A stretch of DNA of 64,000 nt, taken from NCBI RefSeq assembly GCF_000702585.1, contig NZ_JNIQ01000001.1:256501-320500 (forward strand), in the 5' to 3' direction. Positions within the stretch are counted from its first letter, which is position 1; each line of letters begins with the position of its first letter. Below, piece after piece: positions 43,125 to 51,093 of the stretch. The DNA comes from Exiguobacterium aurantiacum DSM 6208. Its GTDB lineage: Bacteria; Bacillota; Bacilli; Exiguobacteriales; Exiguobacteriaceae. The position numbers and the translations under genes were made by a program. The notes under the pieces are model-generated. The model did no database searches. It saw nothing but the letters and a program-made list of their open reading frames with translations, and was not told the DNA's origin.

Positions 43125-45307
43125 GATGATGCTCCTCCTTTTACATTTTCCCGTGTCGACTGTTCGATGAATTCACGACGGCGCCGATGTAAGATCGGTT
43201 CCGTATACCCGCTCGGCGAGTCCGTTCCTTGGAACACCAAGTCTCTCGCGGCTTGATAGGCAAGCGAGCGTCCCACGTCAGGCGTCATCGGCCGATATTG
43301 CGGGTCTCCCGCGTTTTGCGCGTCGACGACCTCGGCCATACGCCGGAGCGTCGCTTCCACTTGTTCTTTCGTACAGACACCGTGATACAGCCAATTGGCC
43401 ACGTGTTGGCTCGAGATGCGGAGCGTCGCCCGGTCTTCCATCAACCCGATGTGGTGAATGTCCGGCACTTTGGAGCAGCCGACCCCTTGCTCGACCCAGC
43501 GGACGACGTAACCGAGCAACCCTTGCAAGTTGTTCTCGAGCTCCTCGTTCACTTCTTCTGCCGTATACTCGTTCGTCGCCAACGGGATCTCGAGGAGACG
43601 TCGCTGTTCGCCCTCTGTGTCGAACGGTTCGTCCAATAGCTCACGTTGGACACCGGATGCGTCGACTTGATGGTAATGCAGCACATGGAGTGTCGCCGCT
43701 GTCGGTGATGGCACCCATGCTGTCGTGGCACCTGATCGGACGTGATTGACCTTGTCCCGCATCATGTCATTCATCCGGTCCGGCATCGCCCACATCCCTT
43801 TGCCGATTTGGCCGCGGCGATGAAAACCTGCCCCGAGTCCGACGCGAACGTTCAAACGTTCGTAGGCGTCAAGCCACTCTGACGTCTTCATCTCGCCCTT
43901 TCGGCGCATCGGCCCAAGCGTGAGCGACGTGTGAATCTCGTCCCCGGTTCGATCGAGGAAGCCAGTGTTGATGAAGACGACACGCCCTTTCACCTGATGG
44001 ATGCAATTCTTCAAGTTGAGCGACGTCCGCCGCTCTTCATCCATCACCCCGACCTTGATCGTATGGCGCGGCACGTCGATCAAGTCCTCGATGGTGTCGA
44101 ACAAATCGTTCGTGAAGGCGACTTCTTTTGAACCGTGCATCTTCGGTTTGACGATATAGATGGAGCGTTCACGAGAATTTCGGTTCGCATCCAAGTGACG
44201 GCTTGCGATCAAGGCGGTGAATATGCCGTCCACGATCCCCTCGGGCACTTCACGCCCTTCCCCGTCCAGAATCAAATCTGTCGTCATCAAATGACCGACG
44301 TTTCGGATGAAGAGCAAGGCTCGTCCCGGCAACACGACTTCACGTCCGCCCGTCCCGATGTAATGACGGTCGGGATTCAACGTCCGCGTGAGCGACTGGT
44401 CCCCTTTTTTGAACGTGGCCTCGAGCGTGCCGTCCATCAATCCGAGCCAGTTTTCGTAAAGGTGAACTTTGTCTTCAGCCCGGACGGCCGCGACCGAGTC
44501 CTCGCAGTCGACGATCGCCGATAATGCCGATTCGAGCTCAATGTCGACGAGCCCTGCCGGATCGCTCTTCCCGACCGGATGATGACGATCGAATTTCAGC
44601 TCGGCATGAAGGCCGTTATGGACGAGCAGCAGACGGTCAGGCGATTCAGGAGAACCTTCGTAGCCGACGAAACAGTGCTGTTGGAACGGAACACGTTTCC
44701 CGTCTAGGACGGCATAAGCGGCATCGCCCTCGATGCTGTATCCTTCTGCCTCGCGATGCGTCCCTTCACGGAGCGGGAACGTGTCGTCGAGAAACTGTTT
44801 GGCGTAGGCGATGACGGCCGCACCTCGGGTCGGGTTATAACTTTTCGTCTTTTCACCGTCCGACTCATCGATCACGTCAGTGCCGTATAAGGCATCGTAG
44901 AGACTTCCCCACCTCGCGTTGGCCGCGTTCAAGGCGTAGCGCGCATTGTCGAGCGGGACGACGAGTTGCGGTCCGGCTTTTTGTGCGATCTCCGAGTCGA
45001 CGTTCGAGACGTCGATTTGGAAGTCCTGGACGACCGGCTCGATGTAACCGATCGATCGAAGGAAACGTTCGTACTCGTTCACTTCAACATTGTGTTTATG
45101 GTCGCTGTACCATTCCTGTAACAGTCGCTCAAACGACTCACGTTCTTGGAGCAACGTCTCATTTCGAGGAATGAACTCGTCAAGTATGCGTTCGACCCCT
45201 TGCCAAAATGGATGGTGTTCTGCTGCTTCCGGCAATACACGAGCCGAAACGAAGTCGAGCAGCTGCCGATGTACGCGATAAGTTCCTATTTGCTTATACT
45301 GTTCCAA
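43121..45307 (-). CDS. glcB: Malate synthase G
   Basis: A protein of about 728 residues condensing glyoxylate and acetyl-CoA. It is the long G form: it has the NARWGSLYDALYGTDVI region, the catalytic CEDSVAAVRAEDK near the middle, RVVFINTGFLDRTGDEIHTS and MWAMPDRMNDMM. The start is best placed at TTG 45307 (LEQYKQIG), with AGAGGA 9 bases upstream; ATG 45331 has no ribosome site. Bacilli usually carry the shorter A form, so the G form is notable. Operator-like palindromes lie at 45332 and 45362. Confidence 0.9.
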   Translation of the reverse strand: MEQYKQIGTYRVHRQLLDFVSARVLPEAAEHHPFWQGVERILDEFIPRNETLLQERESFERLLQEWYSDHKHNVEVNEYERFLRSIGYIEPVVQDFQIDVSNVDSEIAQKAGPQLVVPLDNARYALNAANARWGSLYDALYGTDVIDESDGEKTKSYNPTRGAAVIAYAKQFLDDTFPLREGTHREAEGYSIEGDAAYAVLDGKRVPFQQHCFVGYEGSPESPDRLLLVHNGLHAELKFDRHHPVGKSDPAGLVDIELESALSAIVDCEDSVAAVRAEDKVHLYENWLGLMDGTLEATFKKGDQSLTRTLNPDRHYIGTGGREVVLPGRALLFIRNVGHLMTTDLILDGEGREVPEGIVDGIFTALIASRHLDANRNSRERSIYIVKPKMHGSKEVAFTNDLFDTIEDLIDVPRHTIKVGVMDEERRTSLNLKNCIHQVKGRVVFINTGFLDRTGDEIHTSLTLGPMRRKGEMKTSEWLDAYERLNVRVGLGAGFHRRGQIGKGMWAMPDRMNDMMRDKVNHVRSGATTAWVPSPTAATLHVLHYHQVDASGVQRELLDEPFDTEGEQRRLLEIPLATNEYTAEEVNEELENNLQGLLGYVVRWVEQGVGCSKVPDIHHIGLMEDRATLRISSQHVANWLYHGVCTKEQVEATLRRMAEVVDAQNAGDPQYRPMTPDVGRSLAYQAARDLVFQGTDSPSGYTEPILHRRRREFIEQSTRENVKGGASS

Positions 45308-45331
45308 GCCTTCACATCCTCTCGTATTCAT

Positions 45332-45373
45332 TGTTATATATCAGTTGACTTTAATATAAACTATTATATAACA
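45332..45373. promoter_or_regulatory. Two TGTTATATAACA-like operators before glcB
   Basis: TGTTATATATCA at 45332-45343 and TATTATATAACA at 45362-45373 each match the perfect aceA palindrome at 11 of 12 positions and are 30 bases apart (about three helical turns). Confidence 0.55.
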
Positions 45374-45452
45374 GTTTGGCAACACGTTTTTAAAACTTTT
45401 TATTTGCGACCTGGCGACAAAGACGTTAGGATGAATTACATGAGCTATCAAT

Positions 45453-45470
45453 GATTGAGTTATCAATCAG
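45453..45470. promoter_or_regulatory. Inverted repeat TGATTGA-N4-TCAATCA before marR
   Basis: A perfect 7-4-7 inverted repeat 17 bases before the marR start, in the position expected for MarR-type autorepression of the marR-nitroreductase pair. Confidence 0.55.
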
Positions 45471-45486
45471 TTAAGGGGGATTATCG

Positions 45487-45933
45487 ATGCGCGACTCTTG
45501 TTCGCCTAGCGACCAAATTCTCTACAACATCATCACTGTACAAAAAGAACTCAGTCAACTGTTCGATTCAGAAATGGATGGCCTGAGCCTGAGCCGATAT
45601 GATATTTTGAACAACTTGAATCACGTCGGTCCGCTTCGTCAACGCGAGCTGCAACAGCGGGTCGATGTCGATCATGCCGCTATCACACGCCACTTGAAAC
45701 AACTTGAAGCACAAGGGCTGATCGCTCGTGAACGTTGTCCCCAAGACAATCGCGTCATCTATGTCGACTTGACTGACCTCGGTCGAGACAAGATCGCACA
45801 TTGGACCGAGCAAAAGAAGTGCTTGTCGGACCGACTTTTTGTAAACATGAAGGTAGAGGAGCAACAGCAATTGCTCGACCTGTTAAACACGTTACAACAC
45901 AACATTCAACATGAAAGGAAGACTTTAATATGA
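45487..45933 (+). CDS. MarR-family transcriptional regulator
   Basis: The 148-residue protein has a MarR winged helix: LRQRELQQRVDVDHAAITRH, then LKQLEAQGLIAR and the D-N-R wing. Cysteines occur at position 5, in RERCPQDNR and in QKKCLSD, so redox sensing is possible. Its stop overlaps the nitroreductase start (ATGA). It probably represses this pair through the repeat at 45453-45470. Confidence 0.9.
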   Translation: MRDSCSPSDQILYNIITVQKELSQLFDSEMDGLSLSRYDILNNLNHVGPLRQRELQQRVDVDHAAITRHLKQLEAQGLIARERCPQDNRVIYVDLTDLGRDKIAHWTEQKKCLSDRLFVNMKVEEQQQLLDLLNTLQHNIQHERKTLI

Positions 45934-46565
45934 ATACGACGACACAGAAAGACTTTATGGAGATTGTGAAAGGACGCCGCTCAATCCGTGTCTACGATGA
46001 GAGCGTCAAAATCTCAAAAGATGAGATGACACAAATCCTCGAGGAAGCGACGACCGCCCCGTCTTCCCTCAATCTGCAGCCATGGCGCTTCGTCGTCATC
46101 GACAGTGCCGAAGGGAAAGAAACACTTCTCCCGCTTGCGAGCTTCAACAAGCGCCAAGTCGAGACGTCTGCAGCCGTGATCGCCATCTTCGCTGACTATC
46201 AAATGGCCGATTACACGGAAGAGATCTTTGATACGGCCGTCGAGCGTGGCCTCATGCCGCCAGAAGTCCGTGACCGTCAAGTCGATATGATCAAAGGCAT
46301 CTTTAAAGACGCACCGAACGAAGCGATCAAAGACAGCATCTTGCTCGATTCTGGTCTCGTCGCGATGCAGCTCATGCTCGTCGCCCGTGCCCACGGCTAC
46401 GATACGAACCCGATCGGTGGCTACGACAAGAAGAACATCGCCGAAGCGTTCGGTCTTGAAAAAGAGCGCTACCTCCCGGTCATGCTCCTCTCAATCGGGA
46501 AGGCCGCAGAAGAAGGTTACCCATCGGTCCGTTTCCCAATCGACCGCATCACAGACTGGAAATAA
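45930..46565 (+). CDS. NAD(P)H-dependent nitroreductase (YodC-like)
   Basis: The 211-residue FMN enzyme opens with MEIVKGRRSIRVYDESVKIS and APSSLNLQPWRFVV, the nitroreductase-fold FMN site. It has YDTNPIGGYDKKNIAEAFGL near the end. Such enzymes reduce quinones and nitro compounds in the cytoplasm. Translation is coupled to marR, suggesting induction by electrophiles. Confidence 0.9.
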   Translation: MNTTTQKDFMEIVKGRRSIRVYDESVKISKDEMTQILEEATTAPSSLNLQPWRFVVIDSAEGKETLLPLASFNKRQVETSAAVIAIFADYQMADYTEEIFDTAVERGLMPPEVRDRQVDMIKGIFKDAPNEAIKDSILLDSGLVAMQLMLVARAHGYDTNPIGGYDKKNIAEAFGLEKERYLPVMLLSIGKAAEEGYPSVRFPIDRITDWK

Positions 46566-46567
46566 GC

Positions 46568-46605
46568 AAAGGCTCAATCGCTTCGAGGCGATTGAGCTTT
46601 TTTTT
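46568..46605 (+). terminator. Terminator of the marR-nitroreductase operon
   Basis: GCTCAATCGC/GCGATTGAGC stem (46572-46581 and 46588-46597) followed by eight T. Confidence 0.92.
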
Positions 46606-47267
46606 CATCCGATATATTTGACGACCTCGTTGAATTCACGCCGTGTCTTCGGTGCGAAATCGCGGGCCCGATGTCCGAACGCGACCATGACCGAAAGGGA
46701 CCACGCCCCTCGTTCCATGACCCCTTCTGAAATCAGCAACTCGTCGATTTCGGCTTGATTGAACCCTTCGATCGGGCACGAGTCGATCCCGATTTGGGCT
46801 GCGGCCGTCATCATGTTACCAAGCGGGATATACGTCTGGCGCTTGATCCACTCTTGGAACGCACGCTCATCGTCAAGGAGACGATAATCGGTTTCTTGGA
46901 ACGCCTGCACACGCTTGATTCGTTGCGCATACTCCTCCTCGGTCCGTCCTTGGACGTCCGTGACGATGTGACGGATATAGTCCGAGTCGTAGCGCATCGC
47001 CTCAGGGGTGCGCGCTAAAATCAAGACGAAATGACTCGCCGTCAGCGCTTGTCCTTGGGCTCCCCAAGCCTGCTGTTTGATCTTTTGGAGCAAATCTTCA
47101 CGACGGACGACGACGAACTGCCACGGCTCGAATCCGAACGAGCTTGGTGACAATCGGCCCGTCTCCAAGATGAATTCAAAATCGTCCTCATCGATCTTGC
47201 GATCCGCATCGAACTCTTTCGTCGCTTGACGCCAACGGTACGCTTCCAAAATGTCTTTCTTCTTCAT
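46605..47267 (-). CDS. NAD(P)H-dependent nitroreductase (NfsB/YfkO-like)
   Basis: The 220-residue flavoenzyme starts at MKKKDILEAY, 8 bases after GAGGAG. It has RQATKEFDADRKI, LSPSSFGFEPWQFVVV and GIDSCPIEGFNQAEI, the FMN-binding motifs of this subgroup. It lies 16 bases after the methyltransferase gene in the same direction and so may belong to the Ecs-like operon. It is only a distant relative of the nitroreductase encoded next to it on the other strand. Confidence 0.9.
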   Translation of the reverse strand: MKKKDILEAYRWRQATKEFDADRKIDEDDFEFILETGRLSPSSFGFEPWQFVVVRREDLLQKIKQQAWGAQGQALTASHFVLILARTPEAMRYDSDYIRHIVTDVQGRTEEEYAQRIKRVQAFQETDYRLLDDERAFQEWIKRQTYIPLGNMMTAAAQIGIDSCPIEGFNQAEIDELLISEGVMERGAWSLSVMVAFGHRARDFAPKTRREFNEVVKYIG

Positions 47268-47283
47268 CCACTTCACTCCTCAT

Positions 47284-47895
47284 TCACCAAGATGATTCCA
47301 TCATATCAAAACGATAAATTAGAAACCGCTCATGAAGATTCTTGAGCGGCAACCGCACGTCCTGCACGTAGCGGAACGGCGTCTCGTCGTTTAGAAAGTG
47401 CAAGTATTCGTCAGCTGGATAGTACAAGATGATATCGACCGGACGTGGCGAAAGTTCCACCGAATCAATGATATTGCCGACGACCTCGCGGAACACGTTT
47501 ACCGAGAACGGATTGAAGAAATAAAATCGGTTCGCCTCGGGCGGAATCAGAAATCGTTCGGCGTACTCGCGGACGAGTTGAACGCTCCCGCGCGTTCGAT
47601 GCTTTTTCGCATAATTCATCCAGTTTTCAAGTGCGGCCTCATGATAGCCGCCATCCATTTCGACGCCAATCGCCCGGACGCGGAACGTGTAGGCAAAGTA
47701 AAACGGGAGACGCCCTTTTCCGGAACCGAAATCGACGACCGTGTCGGTTGAAGCGAGCGGATATGCGTCCCGCAGTAAATCGAGCGCCTCATACGGCGTC
47801 GGCTCGTACCGATGATATTCGACCGAGGCCGGAAAACCTTGTTGCGGTTTCGCCGTCTCGATTTGAAGCAGTCGTTCATATTGTTGTTCAGTCAT
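47284..47895 (-). CDS. SAM-dependent methyltransferase-like protein
   Basis: The 203-residue protein has a class I methyltransferase core: TVVDFGSGKGRLPFYFAYTF (SAM loop), VRAIGVEMDGGYHEAAL, and NRFYFFNPFSVNVF in place of the usual NPP/DPP motif IV. The substrate is unknown. It starts four bases after the stop of the EcsB-like permease and is co-transcribed with it. Confidence 0.8.
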   Translation of the reverse strand: MTEQQYERLLQIETAKPQQGFPASVEYHRYEPTPYEALDLLRDAYPLASTDTVVDFGSGKGRLPFYFAYTFRVRAIGVEMDGGYHEAALENWMNYAKKHRTRGSVQLVREYAERFLIPPEANRFYFFNPFSVNVFREVVGNIIDSVELSPRPVDIILYYPADEYLHFLNDETPFRYVQDVRLPLKNLHERFLIYRFDMMESSW

Positions 47896-47899
47896 CTCA

Positions 47900-48904
47900 T
47901 CATTTCTTCCTTCCTTCGATGGTACGAAAGAACGGATGCCGTTTCATCTCTGTCAGAAACGCGCTCCGCTCTTGCCAGATCACATATCCGATATACAACG
48001 GGATCACGAGCTTGAACCAGCTCGGCACGAGTAGAAACCCTGTGACCGCGAGCGGGATGAGCCGCAACCACAAGTTGCGGTGGCTCGGCGTCCGCATGTA
48101 CAGCAAGATCGCAAGCGTACGCTCAACCGAGCCAAACCGCTTCGCTTCGGGTCGATAATAGGGACGCTTTCGCAAGTTCGGTTTTTCAAACACGCCTGAC
48201 GTCGATAACAGTGAACGGTCAAACGACGTACGGACGTTGGCGGCATGCTCGACTTCGCGGCCAATATACGGGTGGCGCGAAAGCCAGCCCTCCCCCGCAA
48301 GAAGCGCAAAGGCGACACTTCCGCTGCCGAGGACGACCGCGAGTAGCGGCAAATCCGTGAGCAGCGCATACGTGGAGAAGAACGCGACGACAGGTACGAG
48401 GAGCCGGAGTGACCAATGGGTCCGGCTCATATCTAGAAGATAGCGCAACCACATGTGAAGCCACGCCACGAGCAAGAGCGCGAAACCGAATGCGAAGAGC
48501 GAGACGATCGGCCATCCGTGAAGCTTGAGTACCGGTGCCAACAGTCCGAGGACGAGCATGTACTTCATTCCCATGCCGACAAGGTGATACCCGATCGAAT
48601 AGCGTTTCAATGCCGAGACCAAGTCACGATTCGCGACAATCGTGACGTCCGCTCGCTCGACCCATGCGAAGAAGTTGTCTTGCAACTGAATCAAGAGGAG
48701 GACGGCTGCCCACGCGAGCATCGGGACGTCTAGAAGCCATGCGTAGGCGCCTTGCCAAATCAATGCGTATTGATAGCCGAGAAAGAGCGCGAACGGGATG
48801 ACCCCATACAGGACGATTGTCCAATCAAAAACAAGCCGCCACGTCTTCCATTGATTTATGAGATGTGTCCGGACACGCCGAACCCATACGTCTCGGACCG
48901 TCAT
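47900..48904 (-). CDS. EcsB-like ABC transporter permease
   Basis: The 334-residue protein has about eight membrane segments and ends in a basic cytoplasmic tail. The region WLSRHPYIGREVEHAANVRT and FEKPNLRKRPYYRPEA is typical of EcsB-type permeases of Bacillales. EcsAB in Bacillus affects secretion, competence and removal of peptides from the membrane. Start overlaps the ATPase stop by ATGA. Confidence 0.78.
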   Translation of the reverse strand: MTVRDVWVRRVRTHLINQWKTWRLVFDWTIVLYGVIPFALFLGYQYALIWQGAYAWLLDVPMLAWAAVLLLIQLQDNFFAWVERADVTIVANRDLVSALKRYSIGYHLVGMGMKYMLVLGLLAPVLKLHGWPIVSLFAFGFALLLVAWLHMWLRYLLDMSRTHWSLRLLVPVVAFFSTYALLTDLPLLAVVLGSGSVAFALLAGEGWLSRHPYIGREVEHAANVRTSFDRSLLSTSGVFEKPNLRKRPYYRPEAKRFGSVERTLAILLYMRTPSHRNLWLRLIPLAVTGFLLVPSWFKLVIPLYIGYVIWQERSAFLTEMKRHPFFRTIEGRKK

Positions 48905-49575
48905 CGCATGGCCACGTCTTCCATCATATCGAACAACGACTCACCGGCAGTTTGTAGGCTGGTCCGGATTTCTTGTTTCGTCCCGCTCGCGAGCATGCGC
49001 CCGTTATCGATCCAGACGAAACGGTCACATAACCTGTCTGCCGTATCGAGCACATGGGTTACGAGGAGGACGCCCGTGCCTTGGCGCCGCTCTTCTTCGA
49101 GCAGGCGGAGCAACTGGATCGTCGTCGTCGCGTCGAGGCCGACGAACGGTTCATCGACGAGAAGAAACTCCGCCTCTTGAATGAGCGCCAAGAGGATCAT
49201 CGCTTTTTGTTTCATCCCTTTCGAAAACGAGGCGATGTAGTCGTGCTGCACCGACTCCAACCGAAACAATTGGAGTAACCTGTTCGTCCGTGTCGATGTC
49301 TCGATTTCCGTCAGTTCCGTGACGAGCGCGATATGTTCAGCGAGCGTCAAATAGTCATAGTAAATCGGTTGCTCAGGAATGTAGGCGTAACTTCCGCTAT
49401 CCACCGTTCCGCGCATCCACGGGATCGTCCCGGTGAGACAGGCGATGGTCGTGCTCTTACCGGCCCCGTTCGACCCGATCATCCCGACGATCTCTCCAGG
49501 ATGAACCTCGAACTCGATTTCTTCAATCACGGCTTCTCCGGACTCATAGCCGGCACGCTGTATATGAACGTCCAT
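48901..49575 (-). CDS. EcsA-like ABC transporter ATP-binding protein
   Basis: The 224-residue ATPase starts at MDVHIQRAGYES after GGGAGGAG; the open frame extends far upstream without a site. Walker A is GSNGAGKST, the signature region is SFSKGMKQKAMI (SKG type, as in exporters), Walker B is FLLVDEPF and the switch is LLVTHVLD. It pairs with the EcsB-like permease. Exporter-type signature suggests outward or extraction function. Confidence 0.87.
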   Translation of the reverse strand: MDVHIQRAGYESGEAVIEEIEFEVHPGEIVGMIGSNGAGKSTTIACLTGTIPWMRGTVDSGSYAYIPEQPIYYDYLTLAEHIALVTELTEIETSTRTNRLLQLFRLESVQHDYIASFSKGMKQKAMILLALIQEAEFLLVDEPFVGLDATTTIQLLRLLEEERRQGTGVLLVTHVLDTADRLCDRFVWIDNGRMLASGTKQEIRTSLQTAGESLFDMMEDVAMR

Positions 49576-49689
49576 CGAACTCCTCCCAATATCGTGAGAT
49601 TCTGTGTATTTTTCTGTATCTATCATATCACTTCTCAAAAATGTGGCATAATAACGCTTGTCACCCCAAGAATAAAGGAGTAGAGCCAT

Positions 49690-50562
49690 ATGCAACATTA
49701 CTTGACCATCGACATCGGCGGAACGAGCATCAAATACGGAATCGTCCAATCCGACGGAACCTTGCTGTCGAACAAAAACGTCCCCACCCCTGCGACGTGG
49801 GACGGCTTGCTTGAACAAGTCGATTTGATATTTAACGAGACACCTGCTGAAACGTCGATTGCCGGTATCGCCATCAGCGCACCAGGAGCCGTCGATTCGG
49901 CGAGCGGCGTGATTCATGGAATCAGCGCGTTGCCTTACATTCACGACCGTCCGTTCTTACAGGCGTTCAAAAACCGCTACAGCTTGCCCGTCACCGTCTT
50001 GAATGACGCCAACGCGGCGGCACTCGCCGAAGGCTGGACCGGGGGAGCCGCTTCTACAGCGCGCTATGCGACCGTCGTCATCGGAACGGGTATCGGCGGA
50101 GCGTTCATCGATAAAAATGAGGTGATGATCGGCTCCCACTTCCATGGTGGCGAGTTCGGTTATTGGATTCTCGACCCGTCACTTCCCCATCCGGACGGCA
50201 CGTGGAGTAAAGTCGGCGCCACCGCCGTCCTCGTCAAGCGGTGCAGCGACCGTCTCGGCCGGCCGTTGACTGGAAAAGACATCTTCGAACTCCAAACCGC
50301 CCCGGTCGTTCAAGAGGAGTTGGAGCGATTTTATCGTTGGAACGCGATCGGTATTTACAACATCCAGTTCAGCTTGGACCCGGAACGTATTTTGATCGGC
50401 GGCGGCATTAGCCGTCGTCCTGAAGTACGGGACGGGATCAAGCGCCATCTCGATGAACTGTGCGACGCGTTCGGAACGTTCCGAATCGATGTCGAGACGT
50501 GTCAGCATTTCAACGAGGCGAACTTGATCGGGGCGGCCCGATTCCATATGTTGAATGCATGA
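49690..50562 (+). CDS. ROK-family sugar kinase
   Basis: The 290-residue kinase begins MQHYLTIDIGGTSIKYGIVQ (phosphate 1 loop). It has VLNDANAAALAEGWTGGAA with the catalytic aspartate, and VVIGTGIGGAFI. It lacks the full zinc CxCGxxGC motif of many ROK glucokinases, as do beta-glucoside kinases (BglK-like). The likely substrate is glucose or a beta-glucoside. It is a single gene with its own terminator. Confidence 0.87.
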   Translation: MQHYLTIDIGGTSIKYGIVQSDGTLLSNKNVPTPATWDGLLEQVDLIFNETPAETSIAGIAISAPGAVDSASGVIHGISALPYIHDRPFLQAFKNRYSLPVTVLNDANAAALAEGWTGGAASTARYATVVIGTGIGGAFIDKNEVMIGSHFHGGEFGYWILDPSLPHPDGTWSKVGATAVLVKRCSDRLGRPLTGKDIFELQTAPVVQEELERFYRWNAIGIYNIQFSLDPERILIGGGISRRPEVRDGIKRHLDELCDAFGTFRIDVETCQHFNEANLIGAARFHMLNA

Positions 50563-50601
50563 AAAGGGCTTCGTTCACCTCGAGTGAACAAAGCCCTTTT
50601 A
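50562..50601. terminator. Bidirectional terminator after the ROK kinase
   Basis: AAAAGGGCTT/AAGCCCTTTT outer stem (50562-50571 and 50591-50600) and inner GTTCAC/GTGAAC stem, U-rich both ways. Confidence 0.9.
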
Positions 50602-51093
50602 TTGTGCTATTCGGTCTTCGTGAAGCTGATGATACACCTCGTCGCGGATGGCACGAGACGTCCGTTCATGGATGATCATATGGGCCCGGATGATTCGGTT
50701 CGTTCGCTCGTCGATCACTCCCGTCTCCACGTATCGATCAAGGATTGGCAAACTGAAGTCTCCTAGCGGCAAATAGGCGATCGCAATCGTGTCTTGCCCT
50801 GACTTCACAGACACTTGGACCCCGTTCACTTCCGGAAAGAAATACGATTCATAGTACGGCTCGATGACGAGCTCGTCTCTCGAGGCGTCACGAGCCTCCG
50901 GGACTGTCGTCGGCAAGGCGATAAAGTAAACCATTTGATCGAACGAGAACGACACGTCCTGTAACGAGACGTTCAAACGCGCGGCCTCCCGTTTGGCAAT
51001 CGAACGCAAAATCAGCCGGTAACACGGACGGCTCGTGAACAACAAAGTCCCGACGAAGACGACAACCATGATCATGACACTGAACTCACTCAT
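50599..51093 (-). CDS. Hypothetical membrane-anchored protein downstream of the GGDEF gene
   Basis: A 164-residue protein starting at MSEFSVMIMVVVFVGTLL, after AAGGGG. It has a single N-terminal membrane segment and a mixed soluble domain (FSFDQMVYFIALPTTVPEAR, VNGVQVSVKSGQDTIAIAYL) with a long C-terminal helix rich in Arg and His. The start overlaps the GGDEF gene stop by ATGA. No family recognised; coupling suggests it works with the cyclase or reads its membrane state. Confidence 0.7.
   Translation of the reverse strand: MSEFSVMIMVVVFVGTLLFTSRPCYRLILRSIAKREAARLNVSLQDVSFSFDQMVYFIALPTTVPEARDASRDELVIEPYYESYFFPEVNGVQVSVKSGQDTIAIAYLPLGDFSLPILDRYVETGVIDERTNRIIRAHMIIHERTSRAIRDEVYHQLHEDRIAQ

Noticed and set aside
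45308-45331. ATG start of malate synthase eight codons upstream of the TTG
   Set aside because: It lies directly against the operator-like palindrome and has no ribosome site; AGAGGA is correctly spaced only for the TTG.
45487-45933. MarR protein as regulator of the TGTTATATAACA sites
   Set aside because: A different perfect repeat lies before marR itself, and the 12-bp palindrome is also found 2.5 kb away at aceA; the link cannot be supported.
46605-47267. The two neighbouring nitroreductases as a recent tandem duplication
   Set aside because: They lie on opposite strands and share only the general FMN motifs; the sequences are too different for a recent duplication.
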